From contig JAOWCC010000936.1 of NCBI GenBank assembly GCA_030867875.1, forward strand, positions 75,921,032 through 75,985,031: a stretch of DNA of 64,000 bases, written 5' to 3'. Below are positions 35,124-47,411 of the stretch, piece after piece (position 1 is the stretch's first letter; each line of letters opens with the position of its first letter). A program made the translations under genes and the position numbers. The notes beneath the pieces were generated by a model that saw nothing but the letters and a program-made list of their open reading frames with translations, was not told where the DNA came from and ran no database searches. The DNA comes from Actinernus sp. WN-2022 (lineage: Eukaryota; Cnidaria; Anthozoa; Actiniaria; Actinernidae).

Positions 35124-35641
35124 ATGGACGTGCTTGAAGTCATAGTGTGTAAGAGGAGGAGAAGATAAAGAACATTTATTTGAGAAAATGAAATCTGGTA
35201 ACACGATATCAGCACTCCTAAATTCTTTGGACTAGAACATTGTAACCAAGGAACGAAAATAAGGAAAGCTACAAATCTCAAATTTCAATATCTTATCTTT
35301 ATCTTATCTTTATCTTATACGGAAACACAAAATGATAAATCAAATAATGAAAATATTTATAAACCCTAACCCTAGACATATTTTATTTTACCAGTACCTA
35401 GCTGATATGCAAATTATATATTACTTGCCGTTAATTATATTATTCAAACAATCATATTGACACCATTAAACCTATACCAAAGTTTAAACCGATGCATATG
35501 TATATAATTTTTACTTATTAAAGAAGATCCAAGACTTTCTTTTTCAGGAAGACCTGTCATGATTCAATGTGTTGAAAAGACCTTACTGCTTAAATTAATA
35601 ATAATAATAACAATAAAAATAATAACAACAACAATAATGAA

Positions 35642-35768
35642 TTAATCAGTGGCATATCCACGAGGTGGTTCTTCATCCACTGATGGGCCTACGGTTTAAC
35701 GTCCTTATCCGAGATTCCCCGAGAAGACGTGAAGATCCAACCATTAACCACTGAGCTAACCGGGAGGC
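35642..35768 (-). mobile_element. SINE copy, head deleted
   Basis: It has the same body as the SINE at 44,103-44,351 (CACTGATGGGCCTACG, CCTTATCCGAGATTC) and the same left edge. A block is missing between ATCCAACCATT and AACCACTGAGCTAACC, removing the B box and most of the tRNA-like head. Confidence 0.8.
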
Positions 35769-36037
35769 GGTTAAAATCAGTAAATAATTGTACAATCGAG
35801 TACAAGGCATACAGCCATCACGAGTCTCTTGTAAAAAAAAAAAAAAAAATTGGTTTCGGAAAAGTCAAGTCAACCCTTATTTGGCTTTTTCTACCAAATT
35901 TGGAAAACTCGCACGCGTTAAAAACTGGCGGGAAAAGTTGAAGTCACTTTCCAAATTTCTTCTAAAATTATCAAACTGGATGATTTGGATTCCTCTTCGA
36001 TCGGAATGTGGACTTGTTTGTTTGGCCAAAAACTCAC

Positions 36038-36084
36038 TTGACATCCAACGGACAGTTCGGACTCTGAGTCTGGTTCAGACTTTA
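36038..36084 (-). CDS. Exon 2 candidate of gene in C1
   Basis: A 47-nt segment after TTTTCGTTGTACAG and before GTGAGTTT. It starts in phase 1 and completes a Val codon with the base carried from the exon at 36,999-37,074, then reads KSEPDSESELSVGCQ. The C2 copy is 44,641-44,687 with one amino-acid change. No later exon was identified. The protein is unknown. Confidence 0.4.
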
Positions 36085-36998
36085 CTGTACAACGAAAACC
36101 TTTATTTTATTATTAAAGGAGCCACCTTGAGATGGTGAAATTCGACCGAAAACAAGCTCTAGACTAGAGTACGGTAAGGAAATGTTACTTTGTTTCACCG
36201 ATGAAAGTTGAACAAGAAAATGTAAAATGAGTGCGTATTGAACACCGTACGTAGTTTATGATAATAGTTTAATTATTCATTTGAAGTATTGAGTGTAGAC
36301 TGTTAAATTGGAACTAAAAAGATAGGCTTATTAAAGCTTGAACGTAAAAAAATTTGGTTCGACCTTGGCTTGCTTCAACTTCCTTCAAATGATGATTTTG
36401 ACTCATACTTCACATTGATTATAGTGTAACAGTAGAGCCTAGAGGGAAACGCTTTGTTCTCTTTCTCTAGCTGTATTTTCTAACGCAACAAAGTATCCTT
36501 TTGGAAGCCATTAAGCCCAATTAGAACTCAATTTTCGGAAGTGACGTTTAATTAAAATTGTATTGTGACGCAAACTTCATTAATTCATTAAGAACTATTG
36601 AGTCCCCAGCGCAAAGAAAAAATATAACAATTCGTACACTATTTACTCCCATTTCAAAATGAATAGTGTTACTAATAGACTAACTGGAACAAAATAAGGT
36701 GAACTAAGTAACTATTTAACTAAATTCTGCACATAAATTTAGTTCTGAAGTTCTTTTAAAAAGTTTCTGCCTTTGCGCGCAAGCTAAAATATATTGGATA
36801 AAAATTAAAAGAAATATAACTCACAATTCCACAAGGCAAAAATAACTGCAAAAAGAAACGAAACCAATAGCCTTATAATTATATATTTTGTGCAAAAAGA
36901 GCAACTGAAACGTTTTAGCTAAAAATCTTTTCGAAGGCCGGTAGAACAAGCTCGCGATAGAAAATGTAATTTTGAAATACCAATCAAATGTGACTTAC

Positions 36999-37074
36999 CA
37001 GAGGTATACAGTTGCTGAGCAACATCTTTTGCGTATAACCAGTTATTTCTAACATAGCCGAAGAGGCTATACAT
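36999..37074 (-). CDS. Exon 1 candidate of gene in C1
   Basis: Starts at an ATG and reads MYSLFGYVRNNWLYAKDVAQ, then QLYTS plus one base, ending at the strong donor G|GTAAGTCAC. The C2 copy (45,570-45,645) differs by two amino acids (N to S, A to T) and keeps the donor. Family not recognised. It could be a real short first exon or an old gene fragment carried by the duplication. Confidence 0.42.
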
Positions 37075-37852
37075 CGCTTTATCTTAAACAAAAACTACAT
37101 TTTGTAACACATCAGTCGCACGTCTAATTGTAGAATATAATGAAATGAAATGAAAGTCTCGTCGAATTAACGAGCTTAATTACACCTGTTATGATTGTGA
37201 CGCAATTAGCGTGTCAGGAGGTAAGAGGATCATGGGAAGTAAGTGTTGGCACAAATTAGAATTCACGTTACGATTTTTCGCACCCCTATCCTTCCTCCAT
37301 TACCTAACACTCGCTTTTTTAAGCTTTTTTGGCTAATAAACAATTCAATGGGTGGAACCGTTCTTTTGTATAGGATGGAATATTACAAAATTTCAAGACA
37401 AATAATGATCCTAATGATTTACGAAAAGAGCTAGTTATTGTTATTGCGTAGCACGAGAAAACCTCGCCATTGTGAAAATAAGCATTAATTTAAATTGGCC
37501 TTCCGCTCGGGAGTACGTAATTCATTCAACGAGGGTTCCGCAGAAACACGCAAGAAACAATTAAAACATAACATTAAAACGCTAAGAATTAGGTAAAGAA
37601 ACGATTGCAATTTTTGTTATTATTATAGAAAATATATATTGGTCTCTCTACACGAGTGGACAGCGGCAACTAGTGACCCAAGTACAAGAATTTGAACTAT
37701 CAAAATTACGATACATTTGATGCTAGGTAGCGTCTAAAGTTAGATGAGTTAGATAAGTTTGTTGCCTTTTGTCCTGGCTTGGGAGGATAATGCGTTCCAG
37801 GAGGAAAAGTACGGGTAAAAAAATAATTTGAAACACTTACCGGACCGGGCAA

Positions 37853-38260
37853 ATGTTTTTTTTTGGGCCCCAGTTCAGATCAGTGAGTAACTTTACCATG
37901 AGGCCTTGCGCGCCCAATCCAAGATGGCGGACAAAGATGGCGGACTTGGGGAAAGGAAATTGTTCTCGGGGTGGTGCTACTAATATTGCCATAATATTGC
38001 CATAATATTGCCATAATAAAGGTTGGAGTGGGTCAGTGCAGTAAGAAAAAATACGCAGTGGATGGCTGGCGGGAACATGATTACCAATTCGGCACCGGCT
38101 TTTGCACGGATCGGTGGGATTTTTTACGGAGCCGGGCGCTGTAAGGGCTCCACAAACACAAACACAAATTTTATGAAACAATATCGCGCGATACTGACTT
38201 ATTATCGCGCGATACAGTGCTCCTATCGCGCGATAAAGTGTTATTTTAAAATACGTACAT
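37853..38260 (+). mobile_element. Element P with GCGC palindromes
   Basis: It starts GGGCCCCAGTTCAGATCAG and CAAGATGGCGGACAAAGATG and ends with three copies of TATCGCGCGATA. Parts are found inverted at 43,240-43,523 (the first part) and 40,935-41,130 (the last part). These are broken copies of a single dispersed element. Confidence 0.65.
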
Positions 38261-38777
38261 TACTTAGCTAGATAACATGGCGGCGAACACGCTACGTGAT
38301 AATGCTCTTCTCTTTTGTATCACGATTCACTGATCACTTTGTTTACTTTTGAGACGCCAATATAACATGGTATTGCGTCTCAGAATACCAGCCTCTGATT
38401 GGCTCTTGCGCGGCCCTTGCAGTTACATGGGTTCCAGGTCAAGGTCAAAAGTCGTTTGTTCAACAGCAAGATTTCTACAATTTCACCTTCAAAACACTGT
38501 AAATTACAAGATAAGCATCATTCAATCCTAAAGGTAAGGTTGGCATTGTAGTTTCCGTCAGAAATCTAACACTCTTATTCGCTAAAAGTACAATTTTCAT
38601 AATTTTTGAAGAAATTTCAAAACACGTCGCGAAAGTTTTCGCCACTCAAGCCGTGAAACCGTTGCCATAGATATACTAGGCGCCTTTTGAGAATTGAAAT
38701 TACGATCAGAATAAGTTTGGTGCTTCATTCTCTTCTTTCTTTTAACAATTCCCGACTTAACTGTTGAATCGCGATAC

Positions 38778-38887
38778 AAAACTAATTGAGATTTTGAGAC
38801 GCGATACCGAATTATATTGCCGGCGTTGGAAGAAAATATATTCTTCGTATTCTAATTCGGTATCGCGTCCAAAATCTCAATTAGTTT
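38778..38887. mobile_element. Perfect-arm hairpin, about 110 bp
   Basis: Arms AAACTAATTGAGATTTTGAG and ACGCGATACCGAATTA face their complements around a short loop. It is a small fold-back MITE. Confidence 0.75.
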
Positions 38888-39868
38888 ATAATATGTTTAC
38901 TTATTTCCGACAACGAATTTGGCTTTACCTGAATACTTACCGGCGATTCGAAATTATTGAAAATAACAGGGATGCATTAGCCTTTAATCTAGGCTGGAAT
39001 TATATGGAAATAACTTATCACGCCATCAAGATGTATGAGTCACCCCTTCGCCAGCTTAAACGTGTTCTGAGAAGCAAGAATTTATGAAGGAGAAAGGACT
39101 ACAGTAGTCCAGATGAAAATGGCAAAATCACCCAGAAAAAAGGCTTGATGCCAGAAAAAAATTCTTACAGCAATAGGGGTCCTAAAAAATATCGAACAAA
39201 ACAAAACCGGTAATCCTCTCCCCCCCATCAATTTAACCATGAGAGGTTAACATTTTAACCTGGGATACCCTGTTATAACCTCTAAAATTATCATTGGCCA
39301 TTTCTAAAAGCAATAGCTTCAGAATCAAATCCCCCCGCATGCTCACACACTTACATTAAAATGCAAATGGTAGAAAATTTATCCTCATTGATATGTGCTT
39401 TGTTTACACAACTACTAGCTGTCAGAAGCAATTCATTCAACTCTGCAATAACAATAAATAAATAAATAAATAAATAAGAACATAAACAGAGAAGTCTTGC
39501 TACAAATAAAGTTATTTTGAAAGTTTGTAATCGATTACATTCTTAATAACTCTAAATACATCTTCTGGAAGAATTTTTTTTTAGTTTTTTTAAATTTAAT
39601 AATCCATGCAGCTCAGGAAAGCCTACATTTATTAAAACTTAACTGCTTTACGTAAACTGCCCCACACAGATGTCGGCAGCGTTTGTAAAATATAAAAGGC
39701 ATTTAGTTTCTTCAACTTATCTTCAGTGTTGATGATAGAAGTAAGTAATATTACAAGGTAGTTTTTTGAACTAGGGAATTTTTTGGGTGCAAAGTAAATC
39801 ACGAATGAAAGCCGTACTGACACCATAAGTTTATACAGTTACTGAGTTAGTCAAGTTTCGAACTATGA
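38888..39868. other. No gene recognised
   Basis: Intergenic AT-rich DNA with an (AAAT)n microsatellite at about 39,450-39,475. Open frames here lack splice signals or family features. Confidence 0.4.
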
Positions 39869-40772
39869 TTCAAAAACTCATGAATAATTAATGAGCATTT
39901 TGTCCAATCAGATGAAGCAAATCAGTCACGTGCATGCTCCTTTATACCTGATAAAATCTCATCATTCTAAAAAGCCCGGGGAGGGCTTTGATTTCGGTAC
40001 CAGGGGAATATGGGGTACAAAGATATTACAAAAGAATGCAAATTAGGATGAAGACTTTATATCAAGAATACCAATGAACATGAAATTTTATATAAAGTTT
40101 CATCCTAATTAAGAATTCACTGATAAAGACCCAAAGATAGCAAAAAGTGCACGGAACATAAGGTACCTAGATAATAAATTTTGCACTAAATTTACTAATA
40201 TCAGCAGACTATCGAGATACACAGATCATATTTTTAAAATGAAGTTATCCAACTGCCATTACTTGTTTACCGAGCCACTGTTTAGTTTAATTATTAAAAC
40301 CAAACTCAAAGCCGTAAAATAATAAAAACATGCATTAAACTTACATATTTTGTGCCGGAGCAAAAAAATTAGAGTCTGCCGTCTGTCAGTCACATCGCTT
40401 TCCAAGTCTTGAACTTTATCGAGGTAAACTACGACACCAAATCCTTCAAGTGCAGGTTATTCTTGCATTGCGAAACGTCGCTTCAAACAACATAGTATGG
40501 TAATTTCTTCATGTCCTTCCCTTGAGATATTCGTAATTGCCGGCGGTGATTATTCGAATATTTTGCATGGCGTTGTGAATACAAAGGTTCAATGGTTCAT
40601 TAAGTAACCATTCCCTTGAGATGTGCGACTTTCTTTCATTGCATTCTTGAAGCGTTTTTGAAGCCGTTTAAAACACTCACAGCACGTGTTTTATCAAGTC
40701 TAAAAATTCTCGGGCTTCGCCCTCGAATTTTTAAACTTGATAAAACACTGCTGTTCGTGTTTTAAACAGTAC
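39869..40772 (+). mobile_element. Hairpin-ended element H, copy 3
   Basis: A dispersed third copy with the same boundaries (TTCAAAAACTCATGAATAAT to AAACAGTAC) and the best-preserved terminal hairpin, with loop TCGGGCTTCGCCC. It confirms that the element is mobile and defines both ends. Confidence 0.82.
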
Positions 40773-40924
40773 ATAAATGCATGATTGAGTCAGTTCAACT
40801 GTAAAATATATGTCCTTTAACTTCAACTGCTCGTCAAAAGCTATTTTTATTTTGTTTAATGGTGTTGAATTCACCTTAAGAACTAAAAAACTACTTATAA
40901 TCTTCGCTACACATTTATGAGTTT

Positions 40925-41400
40925 ATGAGTTACATTATCGCGCGATAATAAGTCAGTATCGCGCGATAAATTATCGCGCGATAGTAGCACTTTATCGCGC
41001 GATAATAGGTCTGTATCGCGCGATAAATTATCGCGCGATAGGAGCACTGTATCGCGCGATAATAAGTCAGTATCGCGCGATATTCTTTCATAAAATTTGT
41101 GTTTGTGGATGGCCCTTACAGGGCTCCGTAGAAACTCTTGTTTCCTGAACAGTGCAATTTTGTTCGGGTTGCGATACCTAGTTTGACACATTTTGTGCGT
41201 TTTTCCGGACATCAACCGAAAAGCTGCAAGTTGAAAGGTGAGAATTTTAAGTTTCCTTATTAAAAATTATTAGACCTTGCAATCTTGATTCTTTTCCCGA
41301 TTGTGCAAAGCAATTATTCTCTTGCTGAGAGAACATGCAAGGCGATCAAGCTTAATAAATACCCTAAGTGCTATTACGGTAAAACAAAGTGAATGTTAAA
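40925..41400 (-). mobile_element. Element P/R fragment with eight GCGC palindromes
   Basis: Positions 40,935-41,090 hold eight copies of ATCGCGCGAT at spacings of about 15-24 bp. To the right is an inverted copy of the CACAAACACAAATTTTATGA region of 38,150. Positions 41,130-41,400 then pair, inverted, with 42,895-43,190. The 102-codon frame with LLSRD repeats is only the translation of the palindrome array. Confidence 0.7.
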
Positions 41401-42890
41401 AAACTAATTTCCTTACAACAAAGGAACAAAGTATATTTTATAAACATTTTGTCGTATAAATTCATAAGAAAATATTATATTATTTTTAATTTGTATATAT
41501 TTAAATATAATTTTAAAAAGTATAGCACTCCCTGAGGACCTAATCCCCCCCCCCCCCTAGTTCTACCCATCCATACTTATGAAGCCTTTTTTTACTTTTC
41601 TAATACTTTATGCAGTTATAAAAAAACATATTCATATATATGTATGTATTTGTGATATTTGTACCAGGTAGAGAAAGAGCAGTATGGTACTAATTGTAAT
41701 TTTGGGTGACTTTAACAATTGCACTTATTAAATCATAAACCCTACCCCACATGTATCCTGATTTGTTTCAGTTCAACCCTTTGACTTAGTTGAAGTCTCG
41801 TATTTCTTTACAGTAACAATAAATACAATAAAATGTACTTCTTTAATTATTAACCAACACATGCTTGAACTCATTTTTTGTGCCAGCCAACAAGAGGATG
41901 TATATAGTGACATGACCTCATGATTTCCTTCATAAATAAGCTACCCCATGGAGCTTTTGAACTTTTCTAGTTGTGATGTTGGAAGTAAAAGGTAAATTAG
42001 TTGGATTTTAAGGAATAAAACACCCTAGCTGTAATACTGGTAATTTTTGTAATTGTCAGAAAACATAACTTATTATAAAACACAGTATTTTTCAAGTGTT
42101 AGAAGGCCACACGTATGTTGCCCATTTATATATAATCAGTTATAAATACTAGAACACACTTAACATGCATTTTAAATTTAAAAGTTGTGTTAAATAATAA
42201 TGATCAATTTATTGGTAATCAAAACCTTTAAACACGTGCAGCCATATGTAAATGTGAAAGTGTTTTATCAGCAAATAAAAATGTACATGCATGCTTTTAT
42301 ATAACAAGTGTGCTAGTATATATATAATTTTAAATAACTGGCAACATACAATTTGTGGTCATATTACTGCTTCTAAACACTTGAAAAATACTGTTATGTT
42401 TTCTGACAAAACAATTGTGACAAAATTGCAACCCAAGAATTACAGGGTTCTTTTTATTCCTTTAGGCTGCATCATTATATATGTATACCACAGGGGGAGG
42501 GGGGCAGCTGATTTTTAAGGGGGATCCCAAAGTTTTTTAACAGAAGAAAGGGGGATCTTAAAATTCATTAATGAAAGGTCTTGGGGGGATATGTTAATTG
42601 TTTTTAAATGTTTGTCAAATAAAGACCAGTGAGTACACTTAAAATGGTAGGGGAGGTCTGGGAGTGCTATAAAAATTACATTTAATTATAAAATATTTTA
42701 CAAATTAAATTTTTGGGGCTCTACAGTGCGTCTTCCCTTTATCAATTAAAACTGGGCACTCGCTCTCTGTTCACCCCGAAAGTAATTTTAGCGCGCAAAG
42801 TGCGTGAATTAACACGTGAAAGGCGAACACGAAACTGAAAGCAAATTAACTTGCGTTGATCTTTGTGCTTTGCGGAAGGAAATTCGTTTT
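41401..42890. other. AT-rich spacer of fold-back structure
   Basis: The loop between the two inverted arms. It has a C9 run at 41,548 and GGGGGATC-type short repeats at 42,500-42,600. No gene or RNA is seen. Confidence 0.4.
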
Positions 42891-43523
42891 TTATTTAACA
42901 TTCACTTTATTTTACATTAGTGACTTACGGGTATTTATTACCTTTCATATTTGAAAAGATACCGGGATATATAAATCGCTTCGCACATTACCAACAAAAA
43001 CATATCCTAATGTTTTTGTATCGGGAAAAGAATCAAGGTCTTATAATTTTTAATTAGGAAACTTAAAATTTGCAGCTTTTCGATTAATGTCCGGAAACCA
43101 CGCCAAAAATGTATCAAAGGTATAAACCAGATAAACGACGATCGAGTACTTAATTGCACTGTTCAGGAAACAAGTTTCCGAGATTTTTCGAACCCTTATT
43201 CGGCTCCATTTAGAAAAATCCAGGTTAGTAAGAATACTAAAAATCCCACGATCCGTGCAAAAGCCGGTCCCGAATTCGTAATAATCTTCCGTAAAGTGAA
43301 ACCTGAACCGTAAGTTGCCTCCCCACTCCTTCCTTTATTATGGCAATACACGTGGTTTCTTGAATTACGTCATCACAGTTGTCAAAATTTGACTAGCACC
43401 ACCCCGAGAACAATTTCCTTTCCCAAGTCCGCCATCTTTGTCCGCCAGCTTGGATTGGGCGCGCAAGGCCTCATGGTAAAGTTGCTCACAAATCCGGCTG
43501 AACTGGGGCCCCAAAAAAAGATG
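42891..43523 (-). mobile_element. Element R+P copy
   Basis: Minus-strand copy joining both parts: P (43,523 to about 43,240) and then R (43,190 to 42,895). It shows the original order of the pieces now split between 37.9 and 41 kb. Confidence 0.65.
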
Positions 43524-43883
43524 TGTTCGGACCGGACCCTAGACCCGGATTTTAAAGGACATATTTTCTTTTATCAGTAAGGAAAGTCGCCACCTTATCC
43601 ATGCATGGTGTGAAATCCCAAGAATAGTCGATTCGTGATGATATGCAAGTTATATATTACTTGCCGTCAATTATATTATTCAAACAATCATATTGACTCA
43701 TTAAACCTATACCAAAGGTCCATGAGTTTCTTTTTCAGGAGAACCTGTCGTGATTCAATGTGTTGAAAAGAACTTACTGCTTAAATTAATAATAATAATA
43801 ACAACAACAATAATAATAACAATAATAATAACAATACTAATATTAATAACAACAATAATAATAATAACAACAATAATAATAAT

Positions 43884-44100
43884 GAATAGAGGTAATCGGC
43901 TAACTCTGTTGCCACCCAATTCAGATCATGTGATGTAAACACACATTACTCTGGAGATTTGACTCTTTGAAAATTAATTTTATTCAGATAGGCATGACTG
44001 CATTATGATTAGAATGAAAAAGGAATAATTGCCCAGAGTAGCATCTGTTTACATCACCTGATCTGAATTGGGTGGCAACAGCGTTAGCCGGTTACCTCTA
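43884..44100. mobile_element. MITE inserted into the SINE tail
   Basis: About 215 bp with inverted arms of about 55-70 bp (AGAGGTAATCGGCTAACTCT, GTTGCCACCCAATTCAGATC). The C1 copy of this locus lacks it, giving an empty site (ATGAATTAATCAG). A 2-3 bp AT/TA target duplication is likely but ambiguous. Confidence 0.85.
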
Positions 44101-44102
44101 TT

Positions 44103-44229
44103 AATCAGTGGCATATCCACGAGGTGACTCTTCGTCCACTGATGGGCCTACGTTTTAACGTCCTTATCCGAGATTCGCCGAGAAGACGTGAAGGTCCAAC
44201 CATTTGCAGCTCGTGAACGAAATTGTTTC

Positions 44230-44269
<40 letters not shown>

Positions 44270-44351
44270 GCTGTTGGTCCGGTCGAGGTTTGAACCATCG
44301 ACCTCCCGCATAACAGACTGGCGCTTAACCACTGAGCTAACCGGGAGGCGG
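44103..44351 (-). mobile_element. tRNA-derived SINE, nearly complete
   Basis: On the minus strand it begins CCGCCTCCCGGTTAGCTCAG, with an A box (TTAGCTCAGTGG, 44,329-44,340) and a B box (GGTTCAAACC, 44,287-44,296), an anticodon-like CTGTTAT, then a body with TTCTCGGCGAATCTCGGATA, and an (AAT)n tail. The head cannot fold as a perfect tRNA, so it is a SINE and not a tRNA gene. Confidence 0.82.
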
Positions 44352-44640
44352 TTAAAATAAGTAAATAATTGCACAATCGAGTACAAGGCATAGCCATCAT
44401 TCCATCAAGAGCCTCTTGTAAAAAAAATGGTTTCGGAAAAGTCAATTAGATTCAAGCAAGTCAACCCTTATTTGGCTTTTTCTACCTAATTTGGAAAACT
44501 CGCACGCGTTAAAAACTGGCGGGAAAAGTTGAAGAGTCACTTTCCAAATTTCTTCTAAAATTATCAAACTGGATGACTTGGAGATCGATCTAGTGCTCTT
44601 CGATCGGAATGTGGACTTGTTTTTTTGGCCAAAAACTCAC

Positions 44641-44687
44641 TTGACATCCAACGGACAGTTCAAACTCTGAGTCTGGTTCAGACTTTA
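44641..44687 (-). CDS. Exon 2 candidate, C2 copy
   Basis: Reads KSEPDSEFELSVGCQ after acceptor GTTGTCCAG; donor GTGAGTTT intact. Paralogue of 36,038-36,084. Confidence 0.38.
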
Positions 44688-45569
44688 CTGGACAACGAAA
44701 ACCTTTATTTTATTATTAAAGGAGCCACCTGGAGATGAGGACACGGTAAGGAAATGTTACTTTGTTTCACCGATGAAAGTTGAACAAGAAAATGTAAAAT
44801 GAGTACGTATTGAACACCGTACGTAGTTTGTGATAATAGTTTAATTATTCATTTGGAGTATTGAGTGTAGACTGTTAAATTGGAACTAAAAAGATAGGCT
44901 TATTAAAGCTTGAACGTAAAAAAATTTGGTTCGACCTTGGCTTGCTTCAACTTCCTTCAAATGATGATTTTGACTCATACTTCACATTGATTATAGGGTA
45001 ACAGTAGAGCCTAGAGGGAAACGCTTTGTTCTCTTTCTCTAGCTGTATTTTCTAACGCAACAAAGTATCCTTTTGGAAGCCATTAAGCCCAATTAGAACT
45101 CAATTTTCGGAAGTGACGTTTAATTAAAATTGTATTGTGACGCAAACCCGGCTTCATTAATTCATTAAGAACTATTGAGTCCCCAGCGCAAAGAAAAAAT
45201 ATAACAATTCGTACACTATTTACTCCCATTTCAAAATGAATAGTGTTACTAATAGTCTAACTGGAACAAAATAAGGTGAACTAAGTAACTATTTAACTAA
45301 ATTCTGCACATAAATTTAGTTCTGAAGTTCTTTTAAAAAGTTTCTGCCTTTGCGCGCAAGCTAAAATATATTGGATAAAAATTAAAAGAAACATAACTCA
45401 CAATTCCACAAGGCAAAAATAACTGCAAAAAGAAACGAAACCAGTAGCCTTATATCTTTTGTGCAAAAAGAGCAACTGCAGCCCTTTAGCCAAAAATCTT
45501 TTCGAAGGCCGGTAGAACAAGCTCGCGATAGAAAATGTAATTTTGAAATACCAATCAAATGTGACTTAC

Positions 45570-45645
45570 CAGAGGTGTACAGTTGCTGAGCAACATCTTT
45601 AGTGTATAACCAGCTATTTCTAACATAGCCGAAGAGGCTATACAT
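45570..45645 (-). CDS. Exon 1 candidate, C2 copy
   Basis: Reads MYSLFGYVRNSWLYTKDVAQ, then QLYTS plus one base, with donor GTAAGTCAC. Both changes from the C1 copy are missense, and the frame is open in both. Confidence 0.4.
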
Positions 45646-46164
45646 CGCTTTATCTTAAAAAAAACCTACATTTTGTAACTTATCAGTTGCACGTCTAATT
45701 GTAGAATATAATGAAATGAAATGAAAGTCTCGTCGAATTAACGAGCTTAATTACACCTGTTATGATTGTGACGCAATTAGCGTGTCAGGAGGTAAGAGGA
45801 TCATGGGAAGTAAGTGTTGGCACAAATTAGAATTCACGTTAGTTACGATTTTTCGCACCCCTATCCTTCCCCCATTATGTAACACTCGCTCTTTTAAGCT
45901 TTTTTGGCTAATAAACAATTCAATGTGTAGAACTTTCTTTTGTATAGGAATTTCAAGGCAAATAATGATCCTAATGATTTATGCCGGAAAAGAGCTAGAT
46001 ATTGTTATTGCGTAGCACGAGAAAACCTCGCCATTGTAAAAATAAGCATTAAATTGGCCTTCCGCTCGGGAGTACGTGATTCATACCCCTCGCTCCAGAC
46101 CAATATCCCTTGGCTTAATATTTATTGTAAATTATTTTTAATGGTTTTGATATTAATAACTGAC

Positions 46165-46580
46165 TTTAAAGTGCCCCTTCACCGGAAATGATGTCATACA
46201 CTTAACGCTCGCCTGCAGAACACAACGCCTGGAGGCATATTTCTACTAAAAACGTCTTCACGTACATAAGAAGAAAGTTATATTTATCTTTGCGAGGTTG
46301 GCTACTTTTTTATGCACGCTATTTCGCGCCACGAGGTTGTCGTGTTAAGTGTATGACATCACTTCCGGTGAATAAACCTTTGTTTAAAGCTGAACAAAGG
46401 GCACGGCTTCCAGCAATGGCGGACAGGATTTTACCGGTAAACTCTCCTAAAATTTGTGGTTTAAGATGCCCATTTGGGAATATTTTTTACTATTTCGGAT
46501 ATTTCTAATACTGATTGACCTATAGACACTGAAAAAGTGGCAAATCGAAATGGTAAATTTTTGTCGTAGTGGCACTTTAA
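46165..46580. mobile_element. TTAA-type MITE
   Basis: Ends TTAAAGTGCCCC and GGCACTTTAA, with a second inverted pair inside (CACCGGAAATGATGTCATAC against GTATGACATCACTTCCGGTG). It is about 415 bp without a transposase. It lies in sequence that C2 has and C1 lacks. Confidence 0.65.
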
Positions 46581-47411
46581 CATTTCGACAATTAAGACAG
46601 ATATACTGAAAGAACGACTAGTTTTATTTTATTTTTTATTTATTTATTTATTTATTAAGCTTCTGACAGTGGATATATATAAGGAAATATAACAAACAAG
46701 AACTACTGTCAAGGAGGGGCTAAACAGGTTATAAACACCTGTAATATAAGTCCTAAGACTAAATGCAAGCAAGAAACAAAACATAACATTAAAACGCTAA
46801 GAATTAGGTAAAGAAACGATTGCAATTTTGTTTTTAATTATAGAAAATATATATTGGTCTCTCTACACGGAGGGACAGCGGCAACTAGTGACCTAAGTAC
46901 AATAATTTGAACTATCAAAATTACGATAAATGTGATGCTAGGTATAGCGTCTAAAGTTAGATAAGTTTATTGATGTCCTGGCTTGGGAGGACAGTGCGTT
47001 ACAGAGAGGAATAGTACGGTTGAATAAGAATTTGAAAAAGTTACCGTATTAACCCTTTTGGCCGGTGTGCAGTGGGCCTCTGGCAGATTTCCTAGTAGTT
47101 CTAACGGGAGCATACGGATGCATGAACCTAGATAAGTCAGTACAAAGGAGACCTATTACAATTGAATAAAAATATGAGGTCAATAATTTCACGGCGGAGA
47201 GAAAGTGGATGTAAGTTACAGTAGATGGGTCTGGATTTGCGGCCGAGGTATTAGTTCGGAAACCACAAATGCGCTTGATGCAACCGAGAGAGCGATTGGC
47301 TTTTTTTACTTATCTTATCTAAGTGGTTGTTCCAAGAAAGAATGAACATCACTTCGAATCACTTTTTAAAAAGAAATATACACTGGTATTTCATCGATAA
47401 TTATATATTAA

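Larger units (their letters stand above)
35404..37825. repeat. Segmental duplication, copy C1
   Basis: This matches 43,641-47,045 (C2) over its length, from GATATGCAAATTATATATTA to the sequence around GATAATGCGTTCCAG. It carries a SINE remnant (35,642-35,768), the exon candidates 36,038-36,084 and 36,999-37,074, and (AAT)n tracts. Differences are scattered substitutions and indels, plus elements gained by C2. Confidence 0.9.
43641..47045. repeat. Segmental duplication, copy C2
   Basis: Matches C1 (35,404-37,825). Extra material relative to C1 is the palindromic MITE at 43,884-44,100, the full-length SINE head, and an insert of about 0.7 kb at 46,085-46,765 that includes the TTAA-type MITE. 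It carries the exon copies 44,641-44,687 and 45,570-45,645. Confidence 0.9.

Noticed and set aside
35788..36138. 116-codon plus-strand frame in C1
   Set aside because: It begins in a poly-A run, is not open in C2, and overlaps the better-supported minus-strand exon candidate.
40907..41215. 102-codon frame with repeated LLSRDT
   Set aside because: It is the translation of the TATCGCGCGATA array; no other coding sign.
44270..44351. A tRNA-Asn gene
   Set aside because: A and B boxes are present, but the acceptor stem does not pair well, and the sequence continues into a SINE body with an (AAT)n tail, also seen in the C1 copy.
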